NCBI RefSeq assembly: GCF_009901955.1
Contig: NZ_WUTS01000001.1
Location: forward strand, 310,001 to 374,000
Length of the DNA stretch: 64,000 nt
Direction: 5' to 3'
From: Halomonas icarae
GTDB lineage: Bacteria > Pseudomonadota > Gammaproteobacteria > Pseudomonadales > Halomonadaceae
Every line of letters begins with the position of its first letter. The stretch's first letter is position 1. Below are positions 18,167 to 27,431 of this stretch, in pieces. The notes beneath the pieces were generated by a model. That model searched no databases and was not told the origin of the DNA. It saw nothing but the letters and a program-made list of their open reading frames with translations. A program made the translations under genes and the position numbers.

Positions 18167-20797
18167 ATGGGCAAGTCACTGGTCATCGTCGAGTCGCCGG
18201 CCAAGGCGAAGACGATCAACAAGTATCTCGGCAGCGACTTCATCGTGAAGTCGAGCGTAGGTCATATCCGCGATCTGCCGACCAGCGGCTCGGGCAAGAC
18301 CTCCTCCGATCCCAAGGAGCGTGCTCGTCAGGCCGCGGCCACTCGCAAGATGTCGCCGGAAGAGAAGGCAGAGCATCGGCGTCGGAAGGCCCAGGCTCAG
18401 CTGATTCGCCGCATGGGGATCGACCCCGAGGATGGCTGGAAGGCCAACTACGAGATACTGCCCGGCAAGGAGAAGGTCGTTGCCGAGCTCAAGAAGCTCG
18501 CCGAAAAGGCCGAGGCCGTCTATCTCGCCACCGACCTTGACCGCGAGGGTGAGGCGATCGCCTGGCACCTGCGCGAGACCATCGGCGGCGACGCTGCACG
18601 CTACAAGCGAGTGGTCTTCAACGAGATCACCAAGAACGCCATCCAGGAGGCGTTCGAGGACCCCGGCACCCTCAATATCCCGCGGGTCGAGGCCCAGCAG
18701 GCGCGGCGCTTCCTGGATCGGGTGGTGGGCTTCATGCTCTCGCCGCTGCTGTGGGCCAAGGTGGCGCGCGGGCTCTCGGCGGGGCGCGTGCAGTCGGTGG
18801 CCATGCGCCTGATCGTCGAACGCGAACGCGAGATCCGCGCCTTCGTGCCCGAGGAGTTCTGGGACGTTCATGCCGACCTGATGGCCGACAGCGGCGAGTC
18901 GGTGCGCTTCGAGCTGGTGCGCCAGAACGGCAAGGCCTTCCGCCCCACCTCCGAGGCCGAGACCCTGGAGCGCATCGCGGCGCTGCGCAAGGCGTCGCTT
19001 GTCATCACCGCCCGGGACGACAAGCCGACCCGCTCGAAGCCCAACGCGCCCTTTATCACCTCGACCCTGCAGCAGGCCGCCAGCGGCCGCCTGGGCTTCT
19101 CGGTGAAGAAGACCATGACCCTGGCCCAGCGCCTCTACGAGGCGGGCTATATCACCTATATGCGTACCGATTCCACCAATCTCTCGAAGGATGCCGTGGA
19201 GAGTGCGCGTGACTTTATCGGCAGCGAGTTTGGTTCCCGCTACCTGCCGGAGTCGCCGCTTCGCTACTCCAGCAAGGAGGGGGCCCAGGAAGCCCACGAG
19301 GCGATCCGACCCTCCGAGGTAGGCCGGCGTGCCACCGACCTGTCCGGCATGGAGCGTGACGCCGAGCGCCTCTACGAGCTGATCTGGCGTCAGTTCGTGG
19401 CCTGCCAGATGACGCCGGCCGAGTACCTCTCCAGCGTCCTGACCGTGGAGGCCGAAGGCTACGAGCTGCGTGCCAAGGGACGGGTGCTGAAGTTCGACGG
19501 CTACACCCGAGTCATGAAGCCCATGGGCCGCAAGGAGGAGGACCAGTCACTGCCGGACCTCGCCCAGGGTACCGCCATGAGCCTGGAGGCGCTCGATCCC
19601 CGCCAGCACTTCACCAAGCCCCCGGCGCGCTACACCGAGGCGAGCCTGGTCAAGGAGCTCGAGAAGCGCGGCATCGGCCGGCCCTCCACCTATGCCGCCA
19701 TCATCTCCACCATTCAGGATCGTGGCTACGTCAAGTTGGAGAACCGTCGCTTCTATGCCGAGAAGCTGGGCGATATCGTGACCGAGCGCCTCAAGGAGTC
19801 CTTCCCCGACCTGATGGACTACTCCTTCACCGCGCGCATGGAGGACGGCCTCGACGAGGTGGCCGAGGGCGAGCGCAACTGGCAGGCACTGCTCGATGCC
19901 TTCTATGCCGAGTTCAAGAAGGAGCTGCAGGCCGCGGAGAGCGAGGAGGGCATGCGCCCCAACCAGCCGGTGCCGACCGATATCGACTGTCCCAGCTGTG
20001 GGCGCAAGATGCAGATCCGCACGGCGTCCACCGGAGTCTTCCTGGGCTGCTCCGGCTATAACCTGCCGCCCAAGGAGCGCTGCAAGACCACCATCGACCT
20101 GCTGCCCGGGGAAGAGGCGGTGGCCGCCGATGCCGACGAGGCCGCCGAGACCGATGCCCTGCGTGCCAAGCATCGCTGTGCGAAGTGCGGCACCGCCATG
20201 GACAGCTACCTGATCGACGAGACGCGCAAGCTGCATATCTGCGGCAACAGCCCGGATTGTGACGGCTACGAGATCGAGCAGGGCAAGTTCCGCATCAAGG
20301 GCTACGATGGACCCACCATCGAGTGCGACAAGTGCGGCAGCGAGATGCAGCTCAAGAGCGGACGCTTCGGCAAGTACTTCGGCTGTACCAACAGCGAGTG
20401 CAAGAACACCCGCAAGCTGTTGCGAAGCGGCGAGGTGGCACCGCCCAAGATGGACCCCATCGACATGCCGGAGCTGGCCTGCCAGAAGGTCGAAGATCAC
20501 TATGTGCTGCGCGACGGCGCCAGTGGCCTGTTCCTGGCCGCCAGCAAGTTCCCCAAGAACCGTGAGACCCGGCCGCCGCTGGTCAAGGAGCTCAAGGCTC
20601 ACGCCGAGGAGCTGCCCGACAAGTACCGCTACCTGCTCGATGCCCCGAGCGAGGACCCCGATGGTCGTCCCGCCCAGATCCGCTTCTCGCGCAAGACCAG
20701 GGAGCAGTTCGTGATGAGCGACGAAAACGGCAAGGCCACCGGCTGGAAGGCGACCTATGACGGCAGCAAGTGGCAGGTGGAGGACAAGCGCAAGTGA
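18167..20797 (+). CDS. topA: DNA topoisomerase I
   Basis: Type IA topoisomerase relaxing negative supercoils; 876 residues. The N-terminal Toprim domain begins [17 protein letters not shown] and contains the acidic [12 protein letters not shown] motif. The catalytic tyrosine is Tyr331 in [11 protein letters not shown]. The C-terminal region has three four-Cys zinc ribbons (CPSCGRK, CAKCGTA and CDKCGSE blocks) followed by a zinc-less ribbon-like domain and a basic tail. ATG 18167 follows GAGTGGAG; longer in-frame starts upstream do not match the family. Its stop overlaps the next gene (GTGA). Confidence 0.98.
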   Translation: MGKSLVIVESPAKAKTINKYLGSDFIVKSSVGHIRDLPTSGSGKTSSDPKERARQAAATRKMSPEEKAEHRRRKAQAQLIRRMGIDPEDGWKANYEILPGKEKVVAELKKLAEKAEAVYLATDLDREGEAIAWHLRETIGGDAARYKRVVFNEITKNAIQEAFEDPGTLNIPRVEAQQARRFLDRVVGFMLSPLLWAKVARGLSAGRVQSVAMRLIVEREREIRAFVPEEFWDVHADLMADSGESVRFELVRQNGKAFRPTSEAETLERIAALRKASLVITARDDKPTRSKPNAPFITSTLQQAASGRLGFSVKKTMTLAQRLYEAGYITYMRTDSTNLSKDAVESARDFIGSEFGSRYLPESPLRYSSKEGAQEAHEAIRPSEVGRRATDLSGMERDAERLYELIWRQFVACQMTPAEYLSSVLTVEAEGYELRAKGRVLKFDGYTRVMKPMGRKEEDQSLPDLAQGTAMSLEALDPRQHFTKPPARYTEASLVKELEKRGIGRPSTYAAIISTIQDRGYVKLENRRFYAEKLGDIVTERLKESFPDLMDYSFTARMEDGLDEVAEGERNWQALLDAFYAEFKKELQAAESEEGMRPNQPVPTDIDCPSCGRKMQIRTASTGVFLGCSGYNLPPKERCKTTIDLLPGEEAVAADADEAAETDALRAKHRCAKCGTAMDSYLIDETRKLHICGNSPDCDGYEIEQGKFRIKGYDGPTIECDKCGSEMQLKSGRFGKYFGCTNSECKNTRKLLRSGEVAPPKMDPIDMPELACQKVEDHYVLRDGASGLFLAASKFPKNRETRPPLVKELKAHAEELPDKYRYLLDAPSEDPDGRPAQIRFSRKTREQFVMSDENGKATGWKATYDGSKWQVEDKRK

Positions 20798-21255
20798 CCC
20801 CTCGCGCACGCACCAATCAGCTGCTCTACCAGGCCGAACTGCTGTTGCAGGTTCCCGCCGGCGATGACGAGCACACCGAGGCCCGGCGCATGGCGGCAGA
20901 GGAGGGCGCCCTGGCGCTGACCGAACTGGCGCTTCAGGCGCTGCTGCGCGAGGTGACCGAACATGCCCGCCTCTCCAACCATGACTGGCGTGAGCTGCTC
21001 GGCCCCGAGGGGGCCGGCATCGCCGAGCTGCAGCGGCTGCGCGAGCTGGCTGCCCGCGAGGGCAGCTGGCTTCACTGGCTGATCGCCAGGCTTGCGGCGC
21101 TGCATGGCGATGAGGGGGCTGCCCGCCGTGGCCATGGCGGCACTGGCCTGATCGCCGTGGGTGGCGCCGCCCAACTGGGGCAGGCGCTCGACGACTGCCT
21201 GCGTCAGGCCAAGGCCGAGATCGCCGCGCTCCGCCAGACCAGCCAGGAGTGGTAG
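20794..21255 (+). CDS. DUF6586-like small protein
   Basis: A 153-residue, mostly helical protein starting at GTG 20794, which overlaps the topA stop. The N-terminus [15 protein letters not shown] resembles a DUF6586-type family found downstream of topA or lexA in pseudomonads. No catalytic motif, signal or membrane segment is visible. The overlap with topA suggests co-expression. Function unknown. Confidence 0.75.
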   Translation: MTPRARTNQLLYQAELLLQVPAGDDEHTEARRMAAEEGALALTELALQALLREVTEHARLSNHDWRELLGPEGAGIAELQRLRELAAREGSWLHWLIARLAALHGDEGAARRGHGGTGLIAVGGAAQLGQALDDCLRQAKAEIAALRQTSQEW

Positions 21256-21734
21256 GCCGGGTGGAGCGCCTGGCCATCTTCGTCGACGTTCAGAACGTCT
21301 ACTACACCTGCCGCCAGGCCTTCGGCCGCCATTTCGACTACAACGCCTTCTGGGCCCGCTTCGCCGCCGGCCACGAGATAGTGGTGGCCAACGCCTACGC
21401 GGTGGAGCGCGGCGATCCTCGCCAGCAGCGCTTCCAGACGATCCTGCGTGCCATCGGCTTCAACGTGAAGCTCAAGCCCTTTATCCAGCGCCGCGATGGC
21501 TCGGCCAAGGGGGACTGGGATGTCGGGATCACCCTCGATGCCATGGAGGCGGGGCCGCTGGTCGATCATGTGGTGCTGGTCTCCGGCGACGGCGACTTCG
21601 ACCTGCTGGTGAGCCGGCTGCGTGACCGTTACGGGGTGAGGGTCACGGTCGTCGGGGTATCCTCCCTCAGCGCCGACTCCCTGGTGCGCGAGGCCAGCGA
21701 CTTCGTGCCTATCGAAGGGGCGCTGTTGCTCTGA
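21249..21734 (+). CDS. NYN-domain (LabA/DUF88-type) protein
   Basis: A 161-residue protein with a PIN-like NYN fold: RLAIFVDVQNVYY at the N-terminus, GDWDVGITLDAM, VVLVSGDGDFDLLV and a final SLVREASDFVPI. The aspartates in VDVQN, DWDVGI and SGDGDF are the expected metal-binding acidic residues, so RNase activity is plausible but untested. It may start at GTG 21249, overlapping the previous stop, or at GTG 21261 where AGGAG sits 11 bases upstream. Confidence 0.88.
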   Translation: MVGRVERLAIFVDVQNVYYTCRQAFGRHFDYNAFWARFAAGHEIVVANAYAVERGDPRQQRFQTILRAIGFNVKLKPFIQRRDGSAKGDWDVGITLDAMEAGPLVDHVVLVSGDGDFDLLVSRLRDRYGVRVTVVGVSSLSADSLVREASDFVPIEGALLL

Positions 21735-21894
21735 TCCTCGCTAGCCATGGCAACCATTGGCGCACGCTACATCACCGTTCGTTGATGCCCGGCAAGGCGC
21801 CGCTCCGCCAGCTTGGCTACTCTTGAGATATCAGCCCATCGTCACGCGGCTGCCACGGCTGACCATCACGAGCCGTCCGAGAGAGGAGTGCGCC

Positions 21895-22353
21895 ATGCGA
21901 TTTCATCAGGTGAAGGAGCTGGTCGACTGGGCGGTCGACTTTCATCGACGCCTCGCCGAGCAGTACACGGCACTGGCCCAGGGCGAGGTGAGCGAGCGCG
22001 TGAAGATGGCCCTGGAGTACCTGGCCGAGCACGAAGAGAAGATGCAGCGCGAGCTCGAGGAGTATCGCCAGGAGGATCAACGCGGGGTGCTCGATGCCTG
22101 GTTCGATGACCCGAGTGACTTTCCGCACCCCCCCATGCTGGAGCGCCTGCCCAAAAGCCTCGACTGCAGCAGTGTGCAGAGCGTGCTCGCCACGGCATTG
22201 ACCGCGCACCGCACCCTGCAGGACCTCTATGAGCATCGAGCCGAGGGTGCTGTCGGTCGCGATGAGCACGCCTTCTTCGCGGCGCTCTCCCGCGGCCACG
22301 AGGCAGAGGTGCGGCGTGTGGCGCGTGATATGCAGCGACTCGAGGACTACTAA
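21895..22353 (+). CDS. Helical ferritin-like/unknown protein
   Basis: A 152-residue soluble protein predicted to be a helical bundle. The block LEYLAEHEEKMQRELEEY resembles the ExxH pattern of ferritin-like or hemerythrin-like proteins, and a second such block is HAFFAALSRGHEAEVRRV. ATG 21895 has GAGAGGAG upstream; a longer frame from 21757 has no supporting features. It is followed after 12 bases by the GIY-YIG-like gene. No function assigned. Confidence 0.7.
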   Translation: MRFHQVKELVDWAVDFHRRLAEQYTALAQGEVSERVKMALEYLAEHEEKMQRELEEYRQEDQRGVLDAWFDDPSDFPHPPMLERLPKSLDCSSVQSVLATALTAHRTLQDLYEHRAEGAVGRDEHAFFAALSRGHEAEVRRVARDMQRLEDY

Positions 22354-22365
22354 GGAGAAGTGGCC

Positions 22366-22797
22366 ATGAACGACCAGATTCTTTCGCCCAAGATGCTCGG
22401 CTACTGGAGCGATGAGGATATCGCCCAGGCCACGGACGAGCCGGGGATCTACTGCATCTATCGTGCGGCCGAAGACCCGGAAACCGGAAACATGGAGGTG
22501 CAGGAGCTGCTCTATGTCGGCGAAAGCGGCAGTGCGCGTTACGGCATCCAGCACGGCGAGGCTCGCCCACGCTGGGAGGCGCACCTGCAGCCCGGCGAGG
22601 CGCTCTGGTACTCCATCGGTCCCTGTGGGAGGGCCAACCGCGAGCGTCTCATGGCGGCCCTGATCCATGCCCACAAGCCGCGTTATAACAGCGATAGCCC
22701 CTATCTGGAGCGCTTCCCCTTCGACCGCACCACCGTGCATCTCTATGGCCAGAAGGACAAGCTGCAGGCCATCTTTACCGTCGAACGCCACGACTGA
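22366..22797 (+). CDS. GIY-YIG-like small protein
   Basis: A 143-residue protein with GIYCIYRA (about residue 27) and LLYVGESGSARYGI (about 49), which resemble the GIY and YIG halves of a GIY-YIG nuclease core, then RWEAHL and a Glu/Asn-containing helix RERLMAALIHAHKPRYNS. ATG 22366 has AAGGAG at eight bases. A nuclease role is inferred only from motif likeness; it could be an inactive relative. Confidence 0.65.
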   Translation: MNDQILSPKMLGYWSDEDIAQATDEPGIYCIYRAAEDPETGNMEVQELLYVGESGSARYGIQHGEARPRWEAHLQPGEALWYSIGPCGRANRERLMAALIHAHKPRYNSDSPYLERFPFDRTTVHLYGQKDKLQAIFTVERHD

Positions 22798-22819
22798 GGG
22801 GGCTCAGGCGAAGTGACAT

Positions 22820-22855
22820 GCGGCCCCGGCGGAGTACCCGCCGGGGCCGCGACGT
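22820..22855 (+). terminator. GC-rich terminator after GIY-YIG-like gene
   Basis: A 13-bp perfect stem (22820-22832 with 22838-22850), loop AGTAC, followed by GACGTTT. Confidence 0.75.
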
Positions 22856-22887
22856 TTCCAGGGGCTGTGCCTTGGGGCCAAGGGTTT

Positions 22888-23039
22888 CTGTGGGAGGGCG
22901 GCTTTGCCGCGCGAAGGCACCGACAGGTGCCCAGGCGATGTCACTGACGTTGTGCTTGCCGCCGGGGAGTCCTTCGGCCTCCATTCGCCCGGGGGACCCG
23001 GCCTCCCACAGCAAACCGGCGAAGGCGCCGACAGGCGCC
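22888..23039. repeat. Pair of REP-like elements in inverted orientation
   Basis: CTGTGGGAGG (22888-22897) and its inverse CCTCCCACAG (23002-23011) bound a region with GC-rich palindromes. The block GAAGGCACCGACAGGTGCC (22913-22931) recurs almost exactly at 23021-23039. The same family occurs at 48789, 49741, 57071, 59801 and 62303. The rest of the gap up to 23116 shows no gene. Confidence 0.75.
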
Positions 23040-23116
23040 CTGAATCAGGGGCACTGTGAGACGCGCCGATAATCGGTACAATCGCGCCCCCACTCTGCTT
23101 CGACCGGACGCTCGCC

Positions 23117-24709
<1,593 letters not shown>

Positions 24710-24817
24710 GCATGATCCCCTTGTGACTGTCGCACATTGGCTACGGGCGGGGTGGAGACATCCCGCCGATCTGTCGCCGGCACCACCTCGCGCGTTGCTG
24801 CCGGCTGCCAGCACCGC

Positions 24818-24847
24818 CTGACAGAGCGCCTGTGGGTGGGCTATAAA
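24818..24847 (+). promoter_or_regulatory. Strong candidate sigma-70 promoter
   Basis: CTGACA (24818-24823), 18-base spacer, TATAAA (24842-24847); 5/6 matches in both boxes. It would give the downstream L,D-transpeptidase gene a leader of about 150 bases. Confidence 0.65.
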
Positions 24848-24897
24848 GGATCTAGCCGCATTGTCGTCAAACTGTTGCGAAGCTGTCGTAAAGCCGT

Positions 24898-24912
24898 CGC
24901 GACAGTGTCGCG
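24898..24912. promoter_or_regulatory. Perfect 15-bp palindrome in leader region
   Basis: CGCGACAGTGTCGCG, symmetric about 24905, lies about 50 bases downstream of the TATAAA box. Shorter relatives (CTGTCG, GCGACAG) occur on both sides. Position and symmetry suit an operator or an RNA hairpin; no regulator is identified. Confidence 0.45.
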
Positions 24913-24945
24913 GAACTGCGACAGTGGGCGATGGCCGTTTCACCA

Positions 24946-25000
24946 GTTGCCAAACCGCGCGTAGCTAAACCAAGAGCCGCCAAACCAAGAGTTGCCAAAC
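24946..25000 (+). repeat. Short direct repeats immediately before the L,D-transpeptidase start
   Basis: GTTGCCAAAC occurs at 24946-24955 and again at 24991-25000, and two intermediate copies contain AAACCAAGAG at roughly 15-base steps. The last copy occupies the normal ribosome-binding position, where no clear Shine-Dalgarno sequence is present. Confidence 0.6.
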
Positions 25001-25001
25001 G

Positions 25002-25616
25002 ATGTCCTCACTCTCCCGTCGTCGCTTCAGCCGACTCGTTCTCGCAAGCCCGCTGATGCTGCTCGGAATCGAATCGGCCGGGGCCAATCTGATCGAGACC
25101 CAGCTCTCCCGGGCGCACCTTCCTCGTCATGGCGAGGAGGTCTGGGTACTGGTGGATGATCGTGAGGCGAAGCTGATCGTCTACCGAGGCAATCGAGAGC
25201 TGGCCCACTTCGCGCCGGTCTCGCTGGGGCGCGGCGGCGCCAGGCCCATGCGCCTGCAGGGCAGTGGTGCCACCCCCAAGGGGGAGTTTCGCGTCAACCG
25301 CTTCAATCACGAGAGCGACTGGCACCTGTTCATCGGCCTGGACTATCCGACCCCCGCTCATGCCCGGGTGGCGCTGGAGGAGGGCATCTATACCCAGCAG
25401 GACTACGACGACTACTTCCGTTACTACCGGCTCAATGGTCATCCACCCCAGGAAACGGCGCTGGGTGGCTACATCGGCCTGCATGGTGTCGGCAAGGGTG
25501 ACCCCGAGATTCATCGCCAGTTTCACTGGACCCAGGGCTGCGTGGCGGTGACCGATGAGCAGATCGAGCAATTGTCTGGTTTGATCGACATTGGCACACG
25601 CGTCGTGATCCGCTAG
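25002..25616 (+). CDS. L,D-transpeptidase (YkuD domain), exported
   Basis: A 204-residue protein with an N-terminal SRRRF twin-arginine-like motif followed by a short hydrophobic stretch, so Tat export is possible. The YkuD catalytic domain fills residues about 45-204, with His161 in IGLHGVGKGD and the nucleophile Cys180 in HWTQGCVAVTD. Such enzymes form 3-3 crosslinks or attach proteins to peptidoglycan. No peptidoglycan-binding domain is present. Its neighbours are an Lpp-like lipoprotein and another L,D-transpeptidase. Confidence 0.88.
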   Translation: MSSLSRRRFSRLVLASPLMLLGIESAGANLIETQLSRAHLPRHGEEVWVLVDDREAKLIVYRGNRELAHFAPVSLGRGGARPMRLQGSGATPKGEFRVNRFNHESDWHLFIGLDYPTPAHARVALEEGIYTQQDYDDYFRYYRLNGHPPQETALGGYIGLHGVGKGDPEIHRQFHWTQGCVAVTDEQIEQLSGLIDIGTRVVIR

Positions 25617-25647
25617 GCTGTACATGCGCAAGGGACGTTGAAAGCGA

Positions 25648-25676
25648 TGGACAAGCGCTGTGACGTGTAATAAAAC
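25648..25676 (+). promoter_or_regulatory. Candidate promoter for the Lpp-like lipoprotein gene
   Basis: TGGACA (25648-25653), 17-base spacer, TAAAAC (25671-25676). A transcript starting near 25683 would carry a ~110-base leader containing a small hairpin (GCCTGC...GCAGGC) before the gene. Confidence 0.45.
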
Positions 25677-25794
25677 AGCGCTGACTTCAGTGCCTTGGGC
25701 ACAAGTCGCTTAAGACGCGCCTGCATGTCGCAGGCAAGACGCCTGATTTCAGGTTTCTTTCAACGCACTACCAAGGAAGACCAAGGAGAACACC

Positions 25795-26058
25795 ATGACT
25801 CTGAAGACCACCCTGAAGCTGACCGCCGCTGCCGCATCTCTGGCTGTCCTGGCTGGCTGTGCTTCCACCAGTGCTCTGGAAGAGGTTCGCATGACTGCTG
25901 AGTCTGCCCAGGCCGACGCTGCCGAAGCTCGCAGCATCGCCGTCCAGGCACAGAACACTGCCAACCAGGCCCAGCGTGACGCCCAGGCGGCTCTGCAGAT
26001 GTCCGAGCAGAACCGCGACGAGATGAACCGCATGTTCAGCCGCTCCATGCAGAAGTAA
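25795..26058 (+). CDS. Lpp/OprI-like outer membrane lipoprotein
   Basis: An 87-residue lipoprotein: signal peptide, lipobox VLAGC with lipidated Cys22, then a mature 66-residue alanine-rich heptad helix ending in a C-terminal Lys. This is the layout of Pseudomonas OprI and E. coli Lpp, trimeric coiled coils whose terminal lysine is linked to peptidoglycan by L,D-transpeptidases. Strong AAGGAGA ribosome site and AT-richer codons suggest high expression. It sits between two L,D-transpeptidase genes. Confidence 0.9.
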   Translation: MTLKTTLKLTAAAASLAVLAGCASTSALEEVRMTAESAQADAAEARSIAVQAQNTANQAQRDAQAALQMSEQNRDEMNRMFSRSMQK

Positions 26059-26104
26059 GACTGCTGGAGTGCTGTCATCGCCCCAGGGCGATGGTGGTTC
26101 TGCA

Positions 26105-26142
26105 AAACAGAAAGACCCCGCCTAGGCGGGGTCTTTCTGTTT
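26105..26142. terminator. Bidirectional terminator, 38-bp perfect palindrome
   Basis: A perfect inverted repeat centred between 26123 and 26124, with a GC-rich core flanked by AAACAGAAAGA on the left and TCTTTCTGTTT on the right. It serves the lipoprotein gene on the plus strand and the convergent L,D-transpeptidase on the minus strand. Confidence 0.93.
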
Positions 26143-26227
26143 CTGGAGGCTTTCCATTGCAGAGGCTTTCTGCTTCTGCTCGCTGTGCTTGCCTGGCGCC
26201 GCTGTGTGACGCCAGGCGTGGCACGGA

Positions 26228-27259
26228 TCAACGCACGACGGCGATGGCCTCGTAGAGGTTGCGCGGCGCTGAGGGAGCCGGTGTGGGTTCCTCCTCGGCC
26301 GTTCTGAGCAGCGAGATCGCCTGCCCGTCGGAACGCTCCACGATTGTGCGCAGGCGCTTGTAGTCGACCGGTGGCTGCTCCTCACCGAAGACCTCGGTCA
26401 GCTTGTCGATGGCGAACATCAGCGGCTCGAAGCCTTCGCGATTCTCCTCCAGCGCCGGGTAGGACTGGGCCAGCAGCTCACCGTCCGCGGTCCAGCCGGC
26501 CTTGAAGGGCTGGTCGATGATATTGACCTGGGTTCCGCTGGGCACGCGCTCGTAGAGAGACTCGATATCCTCGGGGAACATGCGGATGCAGCCGCGGCTC
26601 ACGCGCATGCCGACCCCTGCAGGCTTGTTGGTGCCATGGATCAGATAGCTGGGGATGCCCAGCAGGATGGCGTGACGGCCCAGCGGATTATCGGGGCCGG
26701 CCGGCACGATGGAGGGGGCCGGTTCACCACGCTCGGCGGCCTCGCGGCGCATCGAGGCGGGTGGCGCCCAGGCGGGGTCCTTGACCTTGATGGTGGTCTT
26801 GGTAACCCCCACCGGCGTGGAGAACTCCTCGCGGCCAACGCTGATCGGGTAGGTCTCCACCACGCCGGGCTTGGAGTAGTAGTAGAGGCGCAGCTCCGAC
26901 AGGTTGATCACGATGCCTTCCCGGTCAGCGGCCGGCAGCACCCGACGTGACGGAATGGTTACCTCGGTATCGGCATAGGGGGCCCAGATGCTGACATCCG
27001 GGTTGGCCATGCGGATCTCTTCGTAGCCCACGTTGTGCTCACGGGCGATATCGATCAGGGTGTCGCCTTCCTCGACGATCACCGTATAGCTCTCGCCGAT
27101 GACGCTGCCCTCCTCGGGTAGCGCATAGTGGCCACGAGGCAGCTCATGCACCGCGTCATAGGTGGGGGTCGCCGCCAGGGCGCCGGTGGCAAACAGGGCG
27201 CCTAACCCTATCGCCAGGGCATGACGGACGCCGCGGCTGGTCAGTGTCAGGGTACTCAT
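26228..27259 (-). CDS. LysM-containing L,D-transpeptidase (ErfK/YbiS type)
   Basis: A 343-residue periplasmic protein: signal peptide to about residue 30, LysM domain at about 57-103 (YTVIVEEGDTLIDIAREH), YkuD domain about 112-248 with His208 in LIHGTNKPAGVGM and nucleophile Cys224 in SRGCIRMFPED, and a C-terminal extension. This is the ErfK/YbiS/YcfS arrangement whose members attach Braun lipoprotein to meso-diaminopimelate. It is convergent to the Lpp-like gene, so its likely substrate is encoded next door. Confidence 0.93.
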   Translation of the reverse strand: MSTLTLTSRGVRHALAIGLGALFATGALAATPTYDAVHELPRGHYALPEEGSVIGESYTVIVEEGDTLIDIAREHNVGYEEIRMANPDVSIWAPYADTEVTIPSRRVLPAADREGIVINLSELRLYYYSKPGVVETYPISVGREEFSTPVGVTKTTIKVKDPAWAPPASMRREAAERGEPAPSIVPAGPDNPLGRHAILLGIPSYLIHGTNKPAGVGMRVSRGCIRMFPEDIESLYERVPSGTQVNIIDQPFKAGWTADGELLAQSYPALEENREGFEPLMFAIDKLTEVFGEEQPPVDYKRLRTIVERSDGQAISLLRTAEEEPTPAPSAPRNLYEAIAVVR

Positions 27260-27288
27260 CAGGGTCGTTCAACTCCGGGGCTTGAGGG

Positions 27289-27314
27289 ACACCGGTGACT
27301 CCTGTGACCGGTGT
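27289..27314. promoter_or_regulatory. Inverted repeat upstream of the LysM L,D-transpeptidase
   Basis: ACACCGGT (27289-27296) and ACCGGTGT (27307-27314) with a 10-base gap, 30 bases before the minus-strand start. Could be an operator or leader hairpin. Confidence 0.4.
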
Positions 27315-27363
27315 CGGTGGGCGGTGAGATGGGGCGTATGATAACAGTATAGAGGGCCGGTGC

Positions 27364-27423
27364 GAGGTTCGAGGTTCCAGGGGCGAGGGGGCCTCGCTCC
27401 TCGTGCCTCGCTCCTCGTTCCTT
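27364..27423. repeat. Inverted heptad arrays downstream of mfd
   Basis: Forward GAGGTTC heptads (27364-27377) and a GGGCGAG (27381-27387) face four to five inverse CCTCGCT/CCTCGTG-type heptads (27392-27423), ending a few bases beyond the mfd stop codon. Same family as at 13899, 48577, 49968 and 62245. Confidence 0.75.
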
Positions 27424-27431
27424 GATACCCC

